DNA of 64,000 nucleotides from Snodgrassella alvi (GCF_002777855.1 NZ_MEIK01000028.1:62001-126000); one strand, 5' to 3'. Counted from the first letter of the stretch, positions 1 through 9,233 are shown. Translations and numbers: made by a program. The notes: generated from the sequence alone by a model not told the origin.

Positions 1-89
1 TAATCAACATCAAAGCCGGAGTCATACAGCATAAAAAACAACGCTAGTCCGACAATGCAGGCACATAGTATCCAGAAGCGACGGTTCAT
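1..89 (-). CDS. FecCD-type iron-siderophore ABC permease (N-terminal fragment, cut by window edge)
   Basis: Only the first 29 codons are in the window. The ATG (positions 87-89 on the complement) overlaps the stop codon of the upstream permease in an ATGA arrangement, so the two are translationally coupled. The visible peptide begins MNRRFWIL and runs into a hydrophobic segment ending near YDSGFD, as expected of the first membrane helix of the second permease in a two-permease siderophore importer. The rest of the importer (ATPase, binding protein, outer-membrane receptor) presumably lies to the left. The assignment rests on position, coupling and hydrophobicity. Confidence 0.7.
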   Translation of the reverse strand, partial: MNRRFWILCACIVGLALFFMLYDSGFDVD

Positions 90-1030
90 CAGCGTAACCC
101 CCGCAAAATCAGCAACAGAAACACAATGCCACCCACCGCTCCAGCTGTTAGCCCAATCGGTACTTCGAACGGATAAATCAGCAGACGGCCGCAGATATCA
201 CACAACAGCAGCAAGCAGGCACCACCAAGCGCCACCAGTGGCAGGGTTTTAACCAAATGTTCGCCATATTTCAGCGCTACCAAGTTTGGAATCACCAGCC
301 CAATAAATGGAATCGACCCCACCGTAATCACCGTGGCAGCCACCGTTATCGACACCAGCAGCAGCCCCAGCGCCACCGTGCGCCGGTAGCCCACACCCAG
401 ACTAGTGGCCATTTCCGCCCCCATGCCCACCACTGTAAACCGCTGAGCAAACACAAAGCTGAACACAAGCACCGGAATCAGCACATACAGCAGCTCATAA
501 TGCCCCTGTACCACACGGGCAAAATCACCCAGTAGCCAACCTTGCACATTTTGGAGAAGATTATATTTATAAGCATAGAATTCAGCTGCGGCACTGAGCA
601 CACAGCCATACATCAGCCCGATAACCGGAATCAGCACAACTTGTTGAAAACGGATTCTGGCAACAATCAAAATATAAATCGCACCGGCTACAAAGCAGAA
701 CAGCAGTGCAGTCAGCATTTTGCTGAACACACCGGCTGAAGGCAGCAGCACCAGCGATACCAGAATGCCCAGCTTAGCCGCATCCAGCCCGCCAGCTGTT
801 TCCGGCTCCACAAATTTATTGCGGACAATCTGTTGCAAAATCACCCCGCTAACAGACAGCCCCATACCCGTCAGAATAATGGCTATCAGGCGTGGCAAAC
901 GGCTAACGCGTAGCGTCAGCCAGTCACCCTCGGCACCGGCCAGTAAGCCCGACCATGACACCGGATCTGAGCCTACCAGCAAAGACACAATGCACAAACT
1001 GATAAACACAGCCGTCAGCGCCCGATACAT
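89..1030 (-). CDS. FecCD-family iron-siderophore ABC transporter permease
   Basis: Inner-membrane permease of a ferric-siderophore ABC importer. The 313-residue product is almost entirely hydrophobic, with about nine membrane segments. It carries the family's early region LRLPRLIAIILTGMGLSVSG-like (residues 43-62), where Arg and Pro precede a Gly-rich helix, and the late GSIPFIGLVIPNL region (about residue 238) that contacts the ATPase. Length fits the family (310-340). An AAGG stretch about 12 bases upstream supports the start. It lies leftward of a Fur-like site and opposite an NRPS gene, so the cargo is probably the siderophore made by the neighbouring enzymes. The substrate is inferred from context only. 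Confidence 0.85.
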   Translation of the reverse strand: MYRALTAVFISLCIVSLLVGSDPVSWSGLLAGAEGDWLTLRVSRLPRLIAIILTGMGLSVSGVILQQIVRNKFVEPETAGGLDAAKLGILVSLVLLPSAGVFSKMLTALLFCFVAGAIYILIVARIRFQQVVLIPVIGLMYGCVLSAAAEFYAYKYNLLQNVQGWLLGDFARVVQGHYELLYVLIPVLVFSFVFAQRFTVVGMGAEMATSLGVGYRRTVALGLLLVSITVAATVITVGSIPFIGLVIPNLVALKYGEHLVKTLPLVALGGACLLLLCDICGRLLIYPFEVPIGLTAGAVGGIVFLLLILRGLR

Positions 1031-1456
1031 CAGCCTAAAGCCTTATCAGCGTGACAACAGCACCTTGCTATCGACATTGAATTGAAAATAAGAAAAACCG
1101 CAAGCCCGCAGGATAAATTCTGCGCCTGCTCTGGCTGAAACCGCCCGCGCATTGATTCTCCTCAAGAAGGTGTATTGAATTCTTATCTCATGAGCACATG
1201 ATTCAAAACATATGCCAAAAATAGATAACACCGATTATTATTGATGGAAATGAGAATCAATTGTATTATATTGCTAAATTATATGTAAAGTATTATTAAT
1301 ACAATAAAAACAATCTAGCTTCAAAAGCAGAATAACACCGACACAAGCCCCTCAAATAGTTAATAAAAGTTAATTTATTGGCGTTTTATACCAATAAACG
1401 GCCATCAATTAACATTTACTCACTTAGCATAGTCAGGACAAGAGAGGTTAAACAGC
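1031..1456. promoter_or_regulatory. Divergent intergenic control region between siderophore permease and NRPS genes
   Basis: This 426-base AT-rich stretch separates the leftward permease from the rightward NRPS gene. It contains a Fur-box-like sequence at 1246-1264 and a purine-rich ribosome site (GAGAGG) just before the NRPS start. A 61-codon open frame on the minus strand (1046-1231) has no recognisable protein character and is treated as chance. A single Fur-controlled region for both directions fits an iron-starvation locus. Confidence 0.5.
1246..1264. promoter_or_regulatory. Fur-box-like site
   Basis: GGAAATGAGAATCAATTGT matches the 19-base Fur consensus at 12 of 19 positions by eye, including the central ATGANAATCA core. 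It sits between the divergent permease and NRPS genes, where iron repression of siderophore synthesis and uptake would be expected. Confidence 0.55.
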
Positions 1457-3550
1457 ATGCTCGACACCCAAACAGCACCATCACCCGCAACCGAACATGA
1501 AGAATATATCTGGATGCAGCAATTGCAGGAACCGGAGCAGATAAAATATCAGCTCACAGCATGGCAGATGCATCCTGCTGCGGATACTGCCATCCTGCAA
1601 CAAAGCATTCAAAATCTGCTCAGCAACCATCCCGATTTAAATACCCGTTACGAATTCACCGATGATGGCGATTTATACAAATATCCAGACACAGACTGGA
1701 CAGCCTGCATACATCATGAGCAGACAGACTCAGACAGCGTTGCCGGCTTATTAACCACTCTGGCGCAGCTTCAATGGCAACCAGAAAGCATGCCACCATT
1801 TTTGGCCGATATCATCAGCACCAGCACCGGCGTTATACTAGCCTTTCGCCTTCATCCAGTACTCTCACAATCATTCACAACCGAAGAACTATGTGAAGAA
1901 ATAATGGCTGACTACACCAAGTTGAGTCATTCTACCCGCCCGCCCGAGCTGATTCCCATTAATCTAGACGGCCTCAACACCATGGCTCAGGCACACGCTA
2001 ACAGTGCCATTTCTGACCTTATTCTGACCGAGTTCAGAAACACACTGGCCGAGCCGGATATGTCAGCGGACGATGACTTCTTCGACTTTGGTGGCCATTC
2101 ACTGCTGGCTACCCGCGTCATTGGCAACCTACAAAACAACCACGGCGTCAAACTCACCTTCAACGACTTCTTCAAATCACCCACCGCCCGTGCACTGGCT
2201 ACCGTCGCGCGGCAAGAGCAGGCTCCAGCCAACACCACCGAAGCACAGCCGGATGAGCAGGCACCCCTAACACTGGCACAGGATTTTCTATGGCAGGCCT
2301 ATCGTGCTTTCAACTTTAGTCCCATATATAACTTACCCTTTGCTATAGAATTTCAGCAGCCAATCAATGAAGAAGCTTTGCATCAGGCTTTTCAGGACTT
2401 AATCATCCGCCACGTTGGTTTGCGTACACTATTTCGCAGTGATGGAAAGCAAACCATACAATACACCGTGCCCGTAGCCGAACTAAAGCAATACCACTGG
2501 TTCTGGCCAAGCAGCGACAGCACCGGCGCCACATTAGCCAGCGAAGCAGCCTACCAGTTTGATCTGACCCGCGAACTACCACTCAGAATCCGGTTATTAA
2601 AAGCCAAAAACGGCCACACCATTCTTTCCTTTCTCGTGCATCACATGGTCATCGACGAATGGTCTCTAAATACCATCATGACCGATTTAAACACCGCCTA
2701 CGCCGCACGCCTGCAAGGTAAAGCGCCTGAATGGCCAAATAGCGTACCGAGTATTCATGAATTTGCACGCCAGCAGCGTTTGCACGGCATCGACCCGCAA
2801 CACCTCGAATACTGGCGCAGCCGTCTGCAAGGAGCCGTTACCGGCCTGAACCTAAAAACAGCCGTACCCGCAACCAGCAACAGCGCCCCACAGGTAGAAT
2901 GGCTGCAACTCAGTTTCGACCACACCTTCCATCAACAAATTTCTGCCTTTGCCAGAGCCCACCACGCCTCAATTTTCAGTGTGTTTTACACCGCCATCGC
3001 CAGCGTGCTGCAAAAAGAGGGCGATTTACAAGAAATCGTTATCGGCACCTCCGCTTCCGGCCGTACCGACCCAAATTACTTTGACACCGTCGGCTACTTC
3101 ACCACCATGGTGGCTCACCGTATTCATTTTAGTCCGCAGCAGACATTCGATTCCCTGCTGGCTGCCACCAGCCAGCAAATCAACGAATCCATGGATTATG
3201 CCGATATCCCGATAAACTATATCCAGCAGGCCATCGGCATCCCCGATAATCAGGGATTAATGTTTGACGTATACATCCACATCCACTCCGGCAACGCCCT
3301 CAACGGTGAGCTCAACACCCCAAAGGGTACGGTTCCCTACCGGCAAATACTGCCCGAACGCAATGAATCCATGTTTGGCCTGCATTTCGAAATCATGGAA
3401 AACCTCATCAACAACCAGCCCAGCCTGAACATGATCATCACCTATCAGGCACACCGCTTCCCGAGCGCATTAATCCAACGCATTGCCGCTGAAATACAAC
3501 AGTTATTGCTGCAATTGGCTGCTCAGGCTGTCATCAAAGCTGGTCGCTAA
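1457..3550 (+). CDS. Siderophore NRPS: degenerate half condensation domain - carrier - condensation domain
   Basis: Non-ribosomal peptide synthetase subunit of 697 residues without an adenylation domain. Residues 15-165 resemble the N-terminal lobe of a condensation domain, but where the active-site HHxxxDG should lie there is HPVLSQS (133-139), so this half is probably inactive. Residues 180-250 form a peptidyl carrier domain with an intact attachment serine (FGGHSLLA, Ser215). Residues 270-690 are a complete condensation domain with HHMVIDEW (395-402), catalytic second His and Asp present, the usual Gly replaced by Glu. It must receive amino acid from an adenylation enzyme in trans; the obvious candidate is the convergent gene downstream. 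Product and substrates cannot be read from the sequence. Start supported by GAGAGG. Confidence 0.8.
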   Translation: MLDTQTAPSPATEHEEYIWMQQLQEPEQIKYQLTAWQMHPAADTAILQQSIQNLLSNHPDLNTRYEFTDDGDLYKYPDTDWTACIHHEQTDSDSVAGLLTTLAQLQWQPESMPPFLADIISTSTGVILAFRLHPVLSQSFTTEELCEEIMADYTKLSHSTRPPELIPINLDGLNTMAQAHANSAISDLILTEFRNTLAEPDMSADDDFFDFGGHSLLATRVIGNLQNNHGVKLTFNDFFKSPTARALATVARQEQAPANTTEAQPDEQAPLTLAQDFLWQAYRAFNFSPIYNLPFAIEFQQPINEEALHQAFQDLIIRHVGLRTLFRSDGKQTIQYTVPVAELKQYHWFWPSSDSTGATLASEAAYQFDLTRELPLRIRLLKAKNGHTILSFLVHHMVIDEWSLNTIMTDLNTAYAARLQGKAPEWPNSVPSIHEFARQQRLHGIDPQHLEYWRSRLQGAVTGLNLKTAVPATSNSAPQVEWLQLSFDHTFHQQISAFARAHHASIFSVFYTAIASVLQKEGDLQEIVIGTSASGRTDPNYFDTVGYFTTMVAHRIHFSPQQTFDSLLAATSQQINESMDYADIPINYIQQAIGIPDNQGLMFDVYIHIHSGNALNGELNTPKGTVPYRQILPERNESMFGLHFEIMENLINNQPSLNMIITYQAHRFPSALIQRIAAEIQQLLLQLAAQAVIKAGR

Positions 3551-3567
3551 ACCAAAGTCCCAAAAAC

Positions 3568-3602
3568 AATAAAGTGCTTAAATCTACTTTAAGCACTTTA
3601 TT
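3568..3602. terminator. Bidirectional intrinsic terminator between convergent NRPS genes
   Basis: A perfect 15-base-pair stem (AATAAAGTGCTTAAA and its complement) closes a five-base TCTAC loop. A-rich sequence lies on the left and T-rich on the right, so it can end transcripts from both sides. Confidence 0.85.
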
Positions 3603-3619
3603 GATATTATTTTCTAACA

Positions 3620-5491
3620 CTAATGCCGCATCTTCTGCTGCACCTGTCGCACCACATCCTGTATCGTCTTACAACGCAGCAGCAACGGCGCCTCAAGCTT
3701 AATATCAAACCGCTCTTTAATCCGGCCAGCCACCTGCACCAATTGTTTCAGTCGCATGCCCATCGCTAGAATCTCAGTGTGTCCAGTGATATTTTCGGTA
3801 CTGGCAGCCGATTGCGAGTGGAAGTCGCGGAAAATCGCCACAATATCCGCAGCCAGAGTCTGCTCCTGCACTGAAGTGGTCTCAGCCTGCGGTGCAGACG
3901 GATACAACTGTTCCTGTGCCATTTGCTGAACCAGCTTGCGGTCAATTTTCACATTGCGTGTTAGCGGAATTTCTTCAACCGCTAGCCAGCGTGTCGGAAT
4001 ATGCGATTTAGGCAGGCTCAACAGCAGACGTTCTTTCAACGCCAAAATATCCATATCCTCCATCCCCGCCGGCAGCTTATACACGGCCACCAGCTCCTGC
4101 ATCGCTGTTACCGGATGCGTACAGCCCACCACCACACTATCGGCTAGGCCGCCGGATTTAGCCAGCACCGCTTCCACCTCCGCCGCCGAAATCCGTACCC
4201 CCTTAATCTTCAAATATCCTTGTGTACGCCCCGCAAAAATAATATTGCCATCCTCACGGACATAGCCCAGATCACTCATACGTAATGCAATTTTTCCGCC
4301 TGCGCAGTCCAGCGGCACAAAATCATTGGTCAGCATCTGCCCATTAAGCAGATAACCATTGGATAGATTCACACCTGACATATACATTTGCCCCACCTCA
4401 CCAAGCGCACACGGCTGCAATGCTTCGTCCAGAATATAGTAGTGGTTGTGTGGCAAAGCCTGACCATAAGGAATCACATCCACATCTTGTGCTGTTATTT
4501 CATGCCATATACTCCAGATAGTGGTTTCCGTCGGCCCCCCCAGCGAAAACAGACGAGCCTGTGGTAGTTGCTGGCGTAAATACTCAATCAGAGCAGGCTT
4601 AATATAATCACCTCCCTGTGCCACCAGCCGCAACGATTGTAATTGCTCCGGCCGCGCCACACTGCACAGCATATCCACAATTGCCGGTACACTCACCCAC
4701 ACTGTAATCTTGTGTTCGGCCACCAGCTCAGCCCATGCACACGCATCCTTCACTTGCATTATCGTCGGTACTACCAGCGTTGCTCCCTGAGCCATCGCCG
4801 CAAACACATCGAATACCGACATATCATGATGAAATGGCGTTACCGCCATCAACACATCTTCCTGCCGCACTTGCCACCTGTCGATTGTGTGTTCGAGCAC
4901 ATTCGCCGTAGCCTGATTATTCAGAACCACACATTTCGGCACCCCCGTACTGCCGGAAGTATACAAATAATAAGCCGCACTTCTGTCCAGCCGGTAGCGG
5001 CATTCCGGCACCGGCATTAACGGAGCTGCCGGTAGCTCATCCAGCACAATACATTGCCGACCAGCAATATGCGCTTGTGCAATCACAACATCAACCTCAC
5101 TATTGTCGAGCAAATACATACGCCGTGCCGGTGGTGCGTCCATATCCACCGGTAACCAAATAATGCCCAGCAGGGCGCATGCCACCACCGCATACACATG
5201 CTCCGCGCTTTTAGGCAGACACACCGCCACCACCGCGCCAGCTTGTAAATCTTTTTGTTGCAATACCTGCATGAACCTGGCCACCTGTTCACCCATCTGT
5301 GGATAACTAATGGCCTGACCAGCATAAAAGAGTGCCGTTTTATCCACCACACCCGCAAACAAATTACGCCGGATACGGTCTAAAAAATCAAATACCTGCT
5401 TCCCTGTACCCTTTGTATGCAATCCGTCCGGTACATAGTCATCTGATGCAGAAGGGTAGGGTTGCTGTAGCGCGGCTTGGTCAGATTGCAT
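3620..5491 (-). CDS. NRPS adenylation-domain protein with serine-less carrier-like tail
   Basis: Activates an amino or aryl acid as the AMP ester for siderophore assembly. Numbering from the start chosen here (GGGAG about nine bases upstream; an in-frame ATG at 5572 gives 27 more residues), the adenylation motifs are clear: LYTSGSTGVPK (176-186), GGPTE (318-322), GRTQGYLKIKG (421-431) and the final lysine in NVKIDRK (Lys515). The GGPTETTIWSIW stretch resembles adenylation domains of cyclising siderophore synthetases of the HMWP2/PchE type, but I do not assign a substrate. The last 80 residues look like a carrier domain, but the attachment serine position reads AMGMRLKQL with Arg580, so it cannot be phosphopantetheinylated. 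Loading would then go to the carrier of the convergent protein. Confidence 0.85.
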   Translation of the reverse strand: MQSDQAALQQPYPSASDDYVPDGLHTKGTGKQVFDFLDRIRRNLFAGVVDKTALFYAGQAISYPQMGEQVARFMQVLQQKDLQAGAVVAVCLPKSAEHVYAVVACALLGIIWLPVDMDAPPARRMYLLDNSEVDVVIAQAHIAGRQCIVLDELPAAPLMPVPECRYRLDRSAAYYLYTSGSTGVPKCVVLNNQATANVLEHTIDRWQVRQEDVLMAVTPFHHDMSVFDVFAAMAQGATLVVPTIMQVKDACAWAELVAEHKITVWVSVPAIVDMLCSVARPEQLQSLRLVAQGGDYIKPALIEYLRQQLPQARLFSLGGPTETTIWSIWHEITAQDVDVIPYGQALPHNHYYILDEALQPCALGEVGQMYMSGVNLSNGYLLNGQMLTNDFVPLDCAGGKIALRMSDLGYVREDGNIIFAGRTQGYLKIKGVRISAAEVEAVLAKSGGLADSVVVGCTHPVTAMQELVAVYKLPAGMEDMDILALKERLLLSLPKSHIPTRWLAVEEIPLTRNVKIDRKLVQQMAQEQLYPSAPQAETTSVQEQTLAADIVAIFRDFHSQSAASTENITGHTEILAMGMRLKQLVQVAGRIKERFDIKLEAPLLLRCKTIQDVVRQVQQKMRH

Positions 5492-5601
5492 ATCAATTTC
5501 TCCCATTATCGTGATAACACAGCGGCAGCCATCAAGCATTGCCCGCTCAGTTAACTGCCTGCTGACAAACACATTCTATACATGATTAACGCTTTTTAAA
5601 A

Positions 5602-5620
5602 GATAATAATAATTATTTTC
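5602..5620. promoter_or_regulatory. Fur box upstream of adenylation gene
   Basis: GATAATAATAATTATTTTC matches 16 of 19 positions of the Fur consensus GATAATGATAATCATTATC. It lies about 110 bases upstream of the adenylation gene and is the best Fur site in the window, marking that gene as iron-repressed. Confidence 0.8.
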
Positions 5621-5839
5621 ATTTATAAATATGGGTATGATTTATAAATATTTTTCTAATCGTATCTGATTGTCAGATATATTTTGTCAAACTCAGCAGG
5701 TAATAATTGCCAGCCGCAGAAGAGTAGGGACAAATTGGCTGAAAGAGCAGATTTGGATAAATCATAAACAGCCGCAAACATTTAGCAGGAATAAATCACA
5801 ACAATATTTTTGTTGCTCCTTATTATAAGTACACATATA

Positions 5840-5853
5840 ATAAGTTTACTTAT
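5840..5853. promoter_or_regulatory. Palindromic operator candidate for the SRPBCC-marR operon
   Basis: ATAAGT-TT-ACTTAT is a perfect inverted repeat ending 15 bases before the SRPBCC start codon, with a further ATAAGTA at 5825-5831. MarR-family repressors commonly bind such palindromes over their own promoters. Autoregulation by the downstream MarR protein is inferred. Confidence 0.45.
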
Positions 5854-5868
5854 CAAAAAGGGAAAACA

Positions 5869-6300
5869 ATGGACAAAATAGCAATCACTTTCACTCTGCC
5901 AACCTCAGCTACACCAGAAAAAATCTGGCCTTACTACACTGAAATCTCATTAAGACAGCAGTGGGAAACCGATCTAGAAGAATTTCGCCTTACAGGCGAG
6001 CTGAAAACCGGCGTACAGGGCATGTTTAAAATTCAGCATATGCCCGCAATGTCTGTAACACTTTCAAAAGTCATAACCAATCAGGAATTTACTGAAGAAT
6101 TTAATATGCCCGATATCGGCTTATTATATTTTTCCCATCAGATAGTGCAGCTATCAAAAGACCAATATGCCTTAAAAGCTGAAATTGCACTCATTCCTGA
6201 TGAAAAACTTGATAATGCCGCAACGCGTGATTTTCTAAAACAAATCTCTGATGATATTATGGACAAAGCATACGCATTGAAACATCTCGTCGAGAACTAA
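5869..6300 (+). CDS. SRPBCC-family (START-like) protein
   Basis: A 143-residue protein that opens with the pattern of SRPBCC proteins: an aliphatic beta strand, then SATPEKIWPYYTEI (residues 13-26), followed by WETDLEEFRL and a Gly-rich turn. The fold forms a deep hydrophobic ligand pocket and is used by polyketide cyclases, lipid-transfer proteins and stress proteins. No catalytic residue identifies a reaction. AAAGGGA precedes the start. The stop is three bases before a marR gene, so the pair is one operon, and the SRPBCC protein may bind or modify the compound sensed by the regulator. Ligand unknown. Confidence 0.75.
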   Translation: MDKIAITFTLPTSATPEKIWPYYTEISLRQQWETDLEEFRLTGELKTGVQGMFKIQHMPAMSVTLSKVITNQEFTEEFNMPDIGLLYFSHQIVQLSKDQYALKAEIALIPDEKLDNAATRDFLKQISDDIMDKAYALKHLVEN

Positions 6301-6303
6301 GAA

Positions 6304-6759
6304 ATGAGTCAGGACAATAAATTTCATACACAATTTACCAAAGATAGCGATTCAATTGGTTTTGTTTTCATGAAAACTTATTCGTCCTGGCACAACCAAA
6401 TAAAAAATTGTCTCAAACAGCAGCACATCACCCATCCCCAGTTTATCGTACTAGCCACACTTGCCTATTTGTCACAATATGAGCAAGAAATCACACAAGT
6501 CTTACTCGCCGATAAAACCAATATCGACGTCATGACCATCTCACAGATACTGGAAAATCTAGAAAAAAAGGGTCATATCATCCGCAGCGTTTCCAGCAGA
6601 GACAGTCGCGCCAAATCCATTACCCTCACACCAGCCGGCTTCGACAAAGCCAATCAAACCGTGCCTTTAGTCGAGCACATAGACCAGCAGTTTTTCGCGG
6701 CATTAGGGGAAAATAAAAACCGCTTCCATCAGATGCTCTTAGCCCTGTTGAAAGTTTAA
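6304..6759 (+). CDS. MarR-family transcriptional regulator
   Basis: A 151-residue winged-helix repressor. The core is typical: THPQFIVLATLAY (helix before the HTH), the recognition region TNIDVMTISQILENLEKKG (about 76-94), and the wing RSVSSRDSRAKSITLTPAG, containing the DxRxK pattern conserved in the family. It probably controls its own operon through the palindrome at 5840-5853. The inducer is unknown. Nothing links it by sequence to the siderophore genes, although they are adjacent. Confidence 0.88.
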   Translation: MSQDNKFHTQFTKDSDSIGFVFMKTYSSWHNQIKNCLKQQHITHPQFIVLATLAYLSQYEQEITQVLLADKTNIDVMTISQILENLEKKGHIIRSVSSRDSRAKSITLTPAGFDKANQTVPLVEHIDQQFFAALGENKNRFHQMLLALLKV

Positions 6760-6941
6760 AACTAAATTTTCTTCGGTTTACTTTAAATATAGTAGACTTA
6801 AAAAGTTAATTATACCAATATCATTTATCTGGCAATTGGCTGATATTGCCAATCATTGTTTCCCCAAACTATAGAAAAATTTGCCACAATTATAATCAAA
6901 GATTAATTTATATTTTAATAAAAATTGTTTTTGAATAAAAA

Positions 6942-6964
6942 AATAACCGCTCTTGGCGGTTATT
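6942..6964 (-). terminator. Intrinsic terminator of tRNA-Phe
   Basis: On the minus strand AATAACCGC pairs with GCGGTTATT around a CAAGA loop and is followed directly by a run of T residues. It starts a few bases after the CCA end of the tRNA. Confidence 0.9.
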
Positions 6965-6966
6965 AA

Positions 6967-7042
<76 letters not shown>

Positions 7043-7059
7043 ATCGGGGAAGAGTGCGC

Positions 7060-7088
7060 ATTAAACCAGATATTAGCGTGCTTGGCAA
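7060..7088 (-). promoter_or_regulatory. Sigma-70 promoter of tRNA-Phe
   Basis: On the minus strand TTGCCA (-35, 7083-7088) and TTTAAT (-10, 7060-7065) are 17 bases apart, followed by a GC-rich discriminator GCGC typical of stringently controlled stable-RNA promoters. Confidence 0.7.
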
Positions 7089-7278
7089 GTATTTTATTGG
7101 TTTGGTTGTTTATATGATTGTTTCTGTAACAGAAAAATCTGATTAATGACATTTTGCCTGCTATATTGGCAGCCAAAGCTTTACTCTAAATGCTTTGTGG
7201 GTCTCGTTTTTGGTTAATAGTGGACGGGTAAACGGAGCTGTATTAAGGTAAGCATTTTTTATCACAAAGGCGAAACAG

Positions 7279-7863
7279 ATGCAGGGCGAAGATAAGCCGC
7301 AATGGTTAAATGGCTGGTGGCAGCAATGTACGCATACACCGTCGCCGAATTTTAGTCCACGCCCGCAGCCGGCCGATATATCGCTAATTGTGTTACATAA
7401 TATTTCCCTGCCACCCTTTGAATATGGGCAGAAAGCGGTACAGCGGCTGTTTACCAATCAGATTAAAGCGGATGAACCGGATGATTTTATGCGCTCGCTT
7501 ACTGCTTTGCGCGTATCCAGTCATTTCTTGATTGAGCGCAGTGGTGCTTTAGTGCAGTTTGTATCCTGTGATGATGCAGCATATCAGGCGGGCGTATCGC
7601 GGTTTGAGGGACGAGAAGGCTGTAATGCGTTTTCGATTGGTATTGAGCTCGAAGGCTGCGATTTTGAACCATTTACAGAGTTTCAATATGCACAGCTAAT
7701 TGAGTTGTTGCAAGCATTATGTGCCAGTTATCCGATACGCGCGATTACTGGACATCAGCATGTGGCGCCGGGACGTAAGTCTGACCCAGGGCATTTTTTT
7801 CAGTGGCAGCGGCTCTGTGAGCATCATTTGCCAGTAATCACGGATTATCAATGGCCTTTGTAG
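7279..7863 (+). CDS. ampD: 1,6-anhydro-N-acetylmuramyl-L-alanine amidase AmpD
   Basis: Cytoplasmic zinc amidase that removes the peptide from anhydro-muropeptides during cell-wall recycling. The 194-residue product carries the Amidase_2 layout: zinc ligand His40 in LIVLHNIS, the GIELEG core (121-126), and TGHQHVAPGRKSDPG (157-171), giving zinc ligands His159 and Asp169 by analogy with Citrobacter AmpD. The usual GHSD is GHQH here, still with the essential His. Length matches the family (about 185). It precedes zipA without a shared promoter that I can define. Confidence 0.93.
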   Translation: MQGEDKPQWLNGWWQQCTHTPSPNFSPRPQPADISLIVLHNISLPPFEYGQKAVQRLFTNQIKADEPDDFMRSLTALRVSSHFLIERSGALVQFVSCDDAAYQAGVSRFEGREGCNAFSIGIELEGCDFEPFTEFQYAQLIELLQALCASYPIRAITGHQHVAPGRKSDPGHFFQWQRLCEHHLPVITDYQWPL

Positions 7864-7955
7864 CTTAAAGCTGCCTGTGGGTGGTATTTTTGGTTATAAT
7901 TCTGGTTAACTGTTAATTAAATTGCGGCTTTCGCAAATTGTCTAGTAGGAATGTA

Positions 7956-9233
7956 ATGAGTGATTCTGTATTGATTGTGCTGGTGGTGGGTGCAGCCATT
8001 ATTCTGGCGGTACTGGCTTATAATATTTATCAGGAAAGCCAATACCGCAAGCAGTTGCGTGATCAGTTTGGTCATGCCAATAAAGATGCTTTACTGGACA
8101 GTCAGGTAAATTCAGTGCGCGATGGTGCAGAAGCACAGTCGATGCTGAATACCAAAGCCATGGTGCCAGAGCCTGAGGCGGATAAAGCTGCAGATGCTGT
8201 GGCGGAGCAGGCTGAAACCATATTTACCGGTGAAAACGCCGTGCCCGAAGCCTCTGAAGGGCTGGTAGCGGAAGAAGAAATCATTGATGCGGTAGAGCCT
8301 GTGCCGGCAGCGAATTCTGAAGAGATTGCAGCAGAAAATACATCTGAACGTACACAAATGACGCCTTTATCACGTACTGTTGCGGTAAAAGGACGTAAAA
8401 CTTTGCTGGACGTACACGATATGTCCAAACAGCCTCTGCCATGGTTTGATGTTCGTTTTGATTATCTGGCTTATATTGCTTTGTACGAACCGAAAGAATT
8501 GCACGCTATGCCGCGCTTGAGCAGCCGTTCCCGTTTTAGGCTGGTGGGCTGCACCATGGACGACCGGTATCAGATAGCTGAGCCGATTCCTAGTGTTTAC
8601 TATCAGGGATTTGTGGTTGGTTTACAGGCAATCAGTCGTAGCGGTCTGCTGACCCATGAAGAGCTGGCGCATTTTGGTGAACAGGCAAATCGCTTTGCTG
8701 AGCAGATGGATGGTCAGTTATTGTTAACTGATATTAACACTTTTCTGGATGTGGCACGGCCGCTGGATGAGCTGTGTGCCCGTGTTGATCAGACCATTGC
8801 TATTCATCTAGTATCGCGTAGCAATGTTAGTGGAATGGAATTGCGCGCGGCGGTGGAAAAGCAGGGTTTTGAGCTTGGGCACGATGGGGCGTTTTTTTAT
8901 GCCGGTAGTGATGGTGAACCTTTGTTTAATATTGTTACCTTGGATAACACGCCGTTTACATCCACTTTGTTAGCAAATCAAAATTATCGTGGATTCAGTA
9001 TGTTATTTGATATAGTACATATACCGAACGGCGAAAAATGTTTTGATCAGTTTATGGATATGGCAGTTAAGCTTTCTAGTCAGCTGGGACTGGATCTGGT
9101 TAATGATAAAGTGGAAGAATTATCCACTGAATGGCTGCGAGAAGTGCGCCGTTATGTGATTGACCGGCAGAAAGAAATGAAGCAAGTTGAGCTGGAACCC
9201 GGAAGTGAACTGGCAAAAAGACTGTTTTCCTGA
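7956..9233 (+). CDS. zipA: Cell division protein ZipA
   Basis: Bitopic inner-membrane protein that tethers FtsZ to the membrane. It has one N-terminal membrane helix (residues 4-22), a charged Ala/Glu-rich linker (about 50-140), and a C-terminal globular domain (about 170-420) with the WFDVRFDYLAYIAL region that starts ZipA FtsZ-binding domains. The start at 7956 is preferred because AGTAGGA lies six bases upstream; a TTG at 7938 would add six residues. ligA follows, the same order as in E. coli. The 425-residue length exceeds the 328 of E. coli, the difference being mainly in the linker. Confidence 0.88.
   Translation: MSDSVLIVLVVGAAIILAVLAYNIYQESQYRKQLRDQFGHANKDALLDSQVNSVRDGAEAQSMLNTKAMVPEPEADKAADAVAEQAETIFTGENAVPEASEGLVAEEEIIDAVEPVPAANSEEIAAENTSERTQMTPLSRTVAVKGRKTLLDVHDMSKQPLPWFDVRFDYLAYIALYEPKELHAMPRLSSRSRFRLVGCTMDDRYQIAEPIPSVYYQGFVVGLQAISRSGLLTHEELAHFGEQANRFAEQMDGQLLLTDINTFLDVARPLDELCARVDQTIAIHLVSRSNVSGMELRAAVEKQGFELGHDGAFFYAGSDGEPLFNIVTLDNTPFTSTLLANQNYRGFSMLFDIVHIPNGEKCFDQFMDMAVKLSSQLGLDLVNDKVEELSTEWLREVRRYVIDRQKEMKQVELEPGSELAKRLFS

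Noticed and set aside
1046-1231. 61-codon open frame on the minus strand upstream of the permease
   Set aside because: It overlaps the control region with the Fur-like site, has no ribosome site or family features, and its composition matches noncoding DNA.
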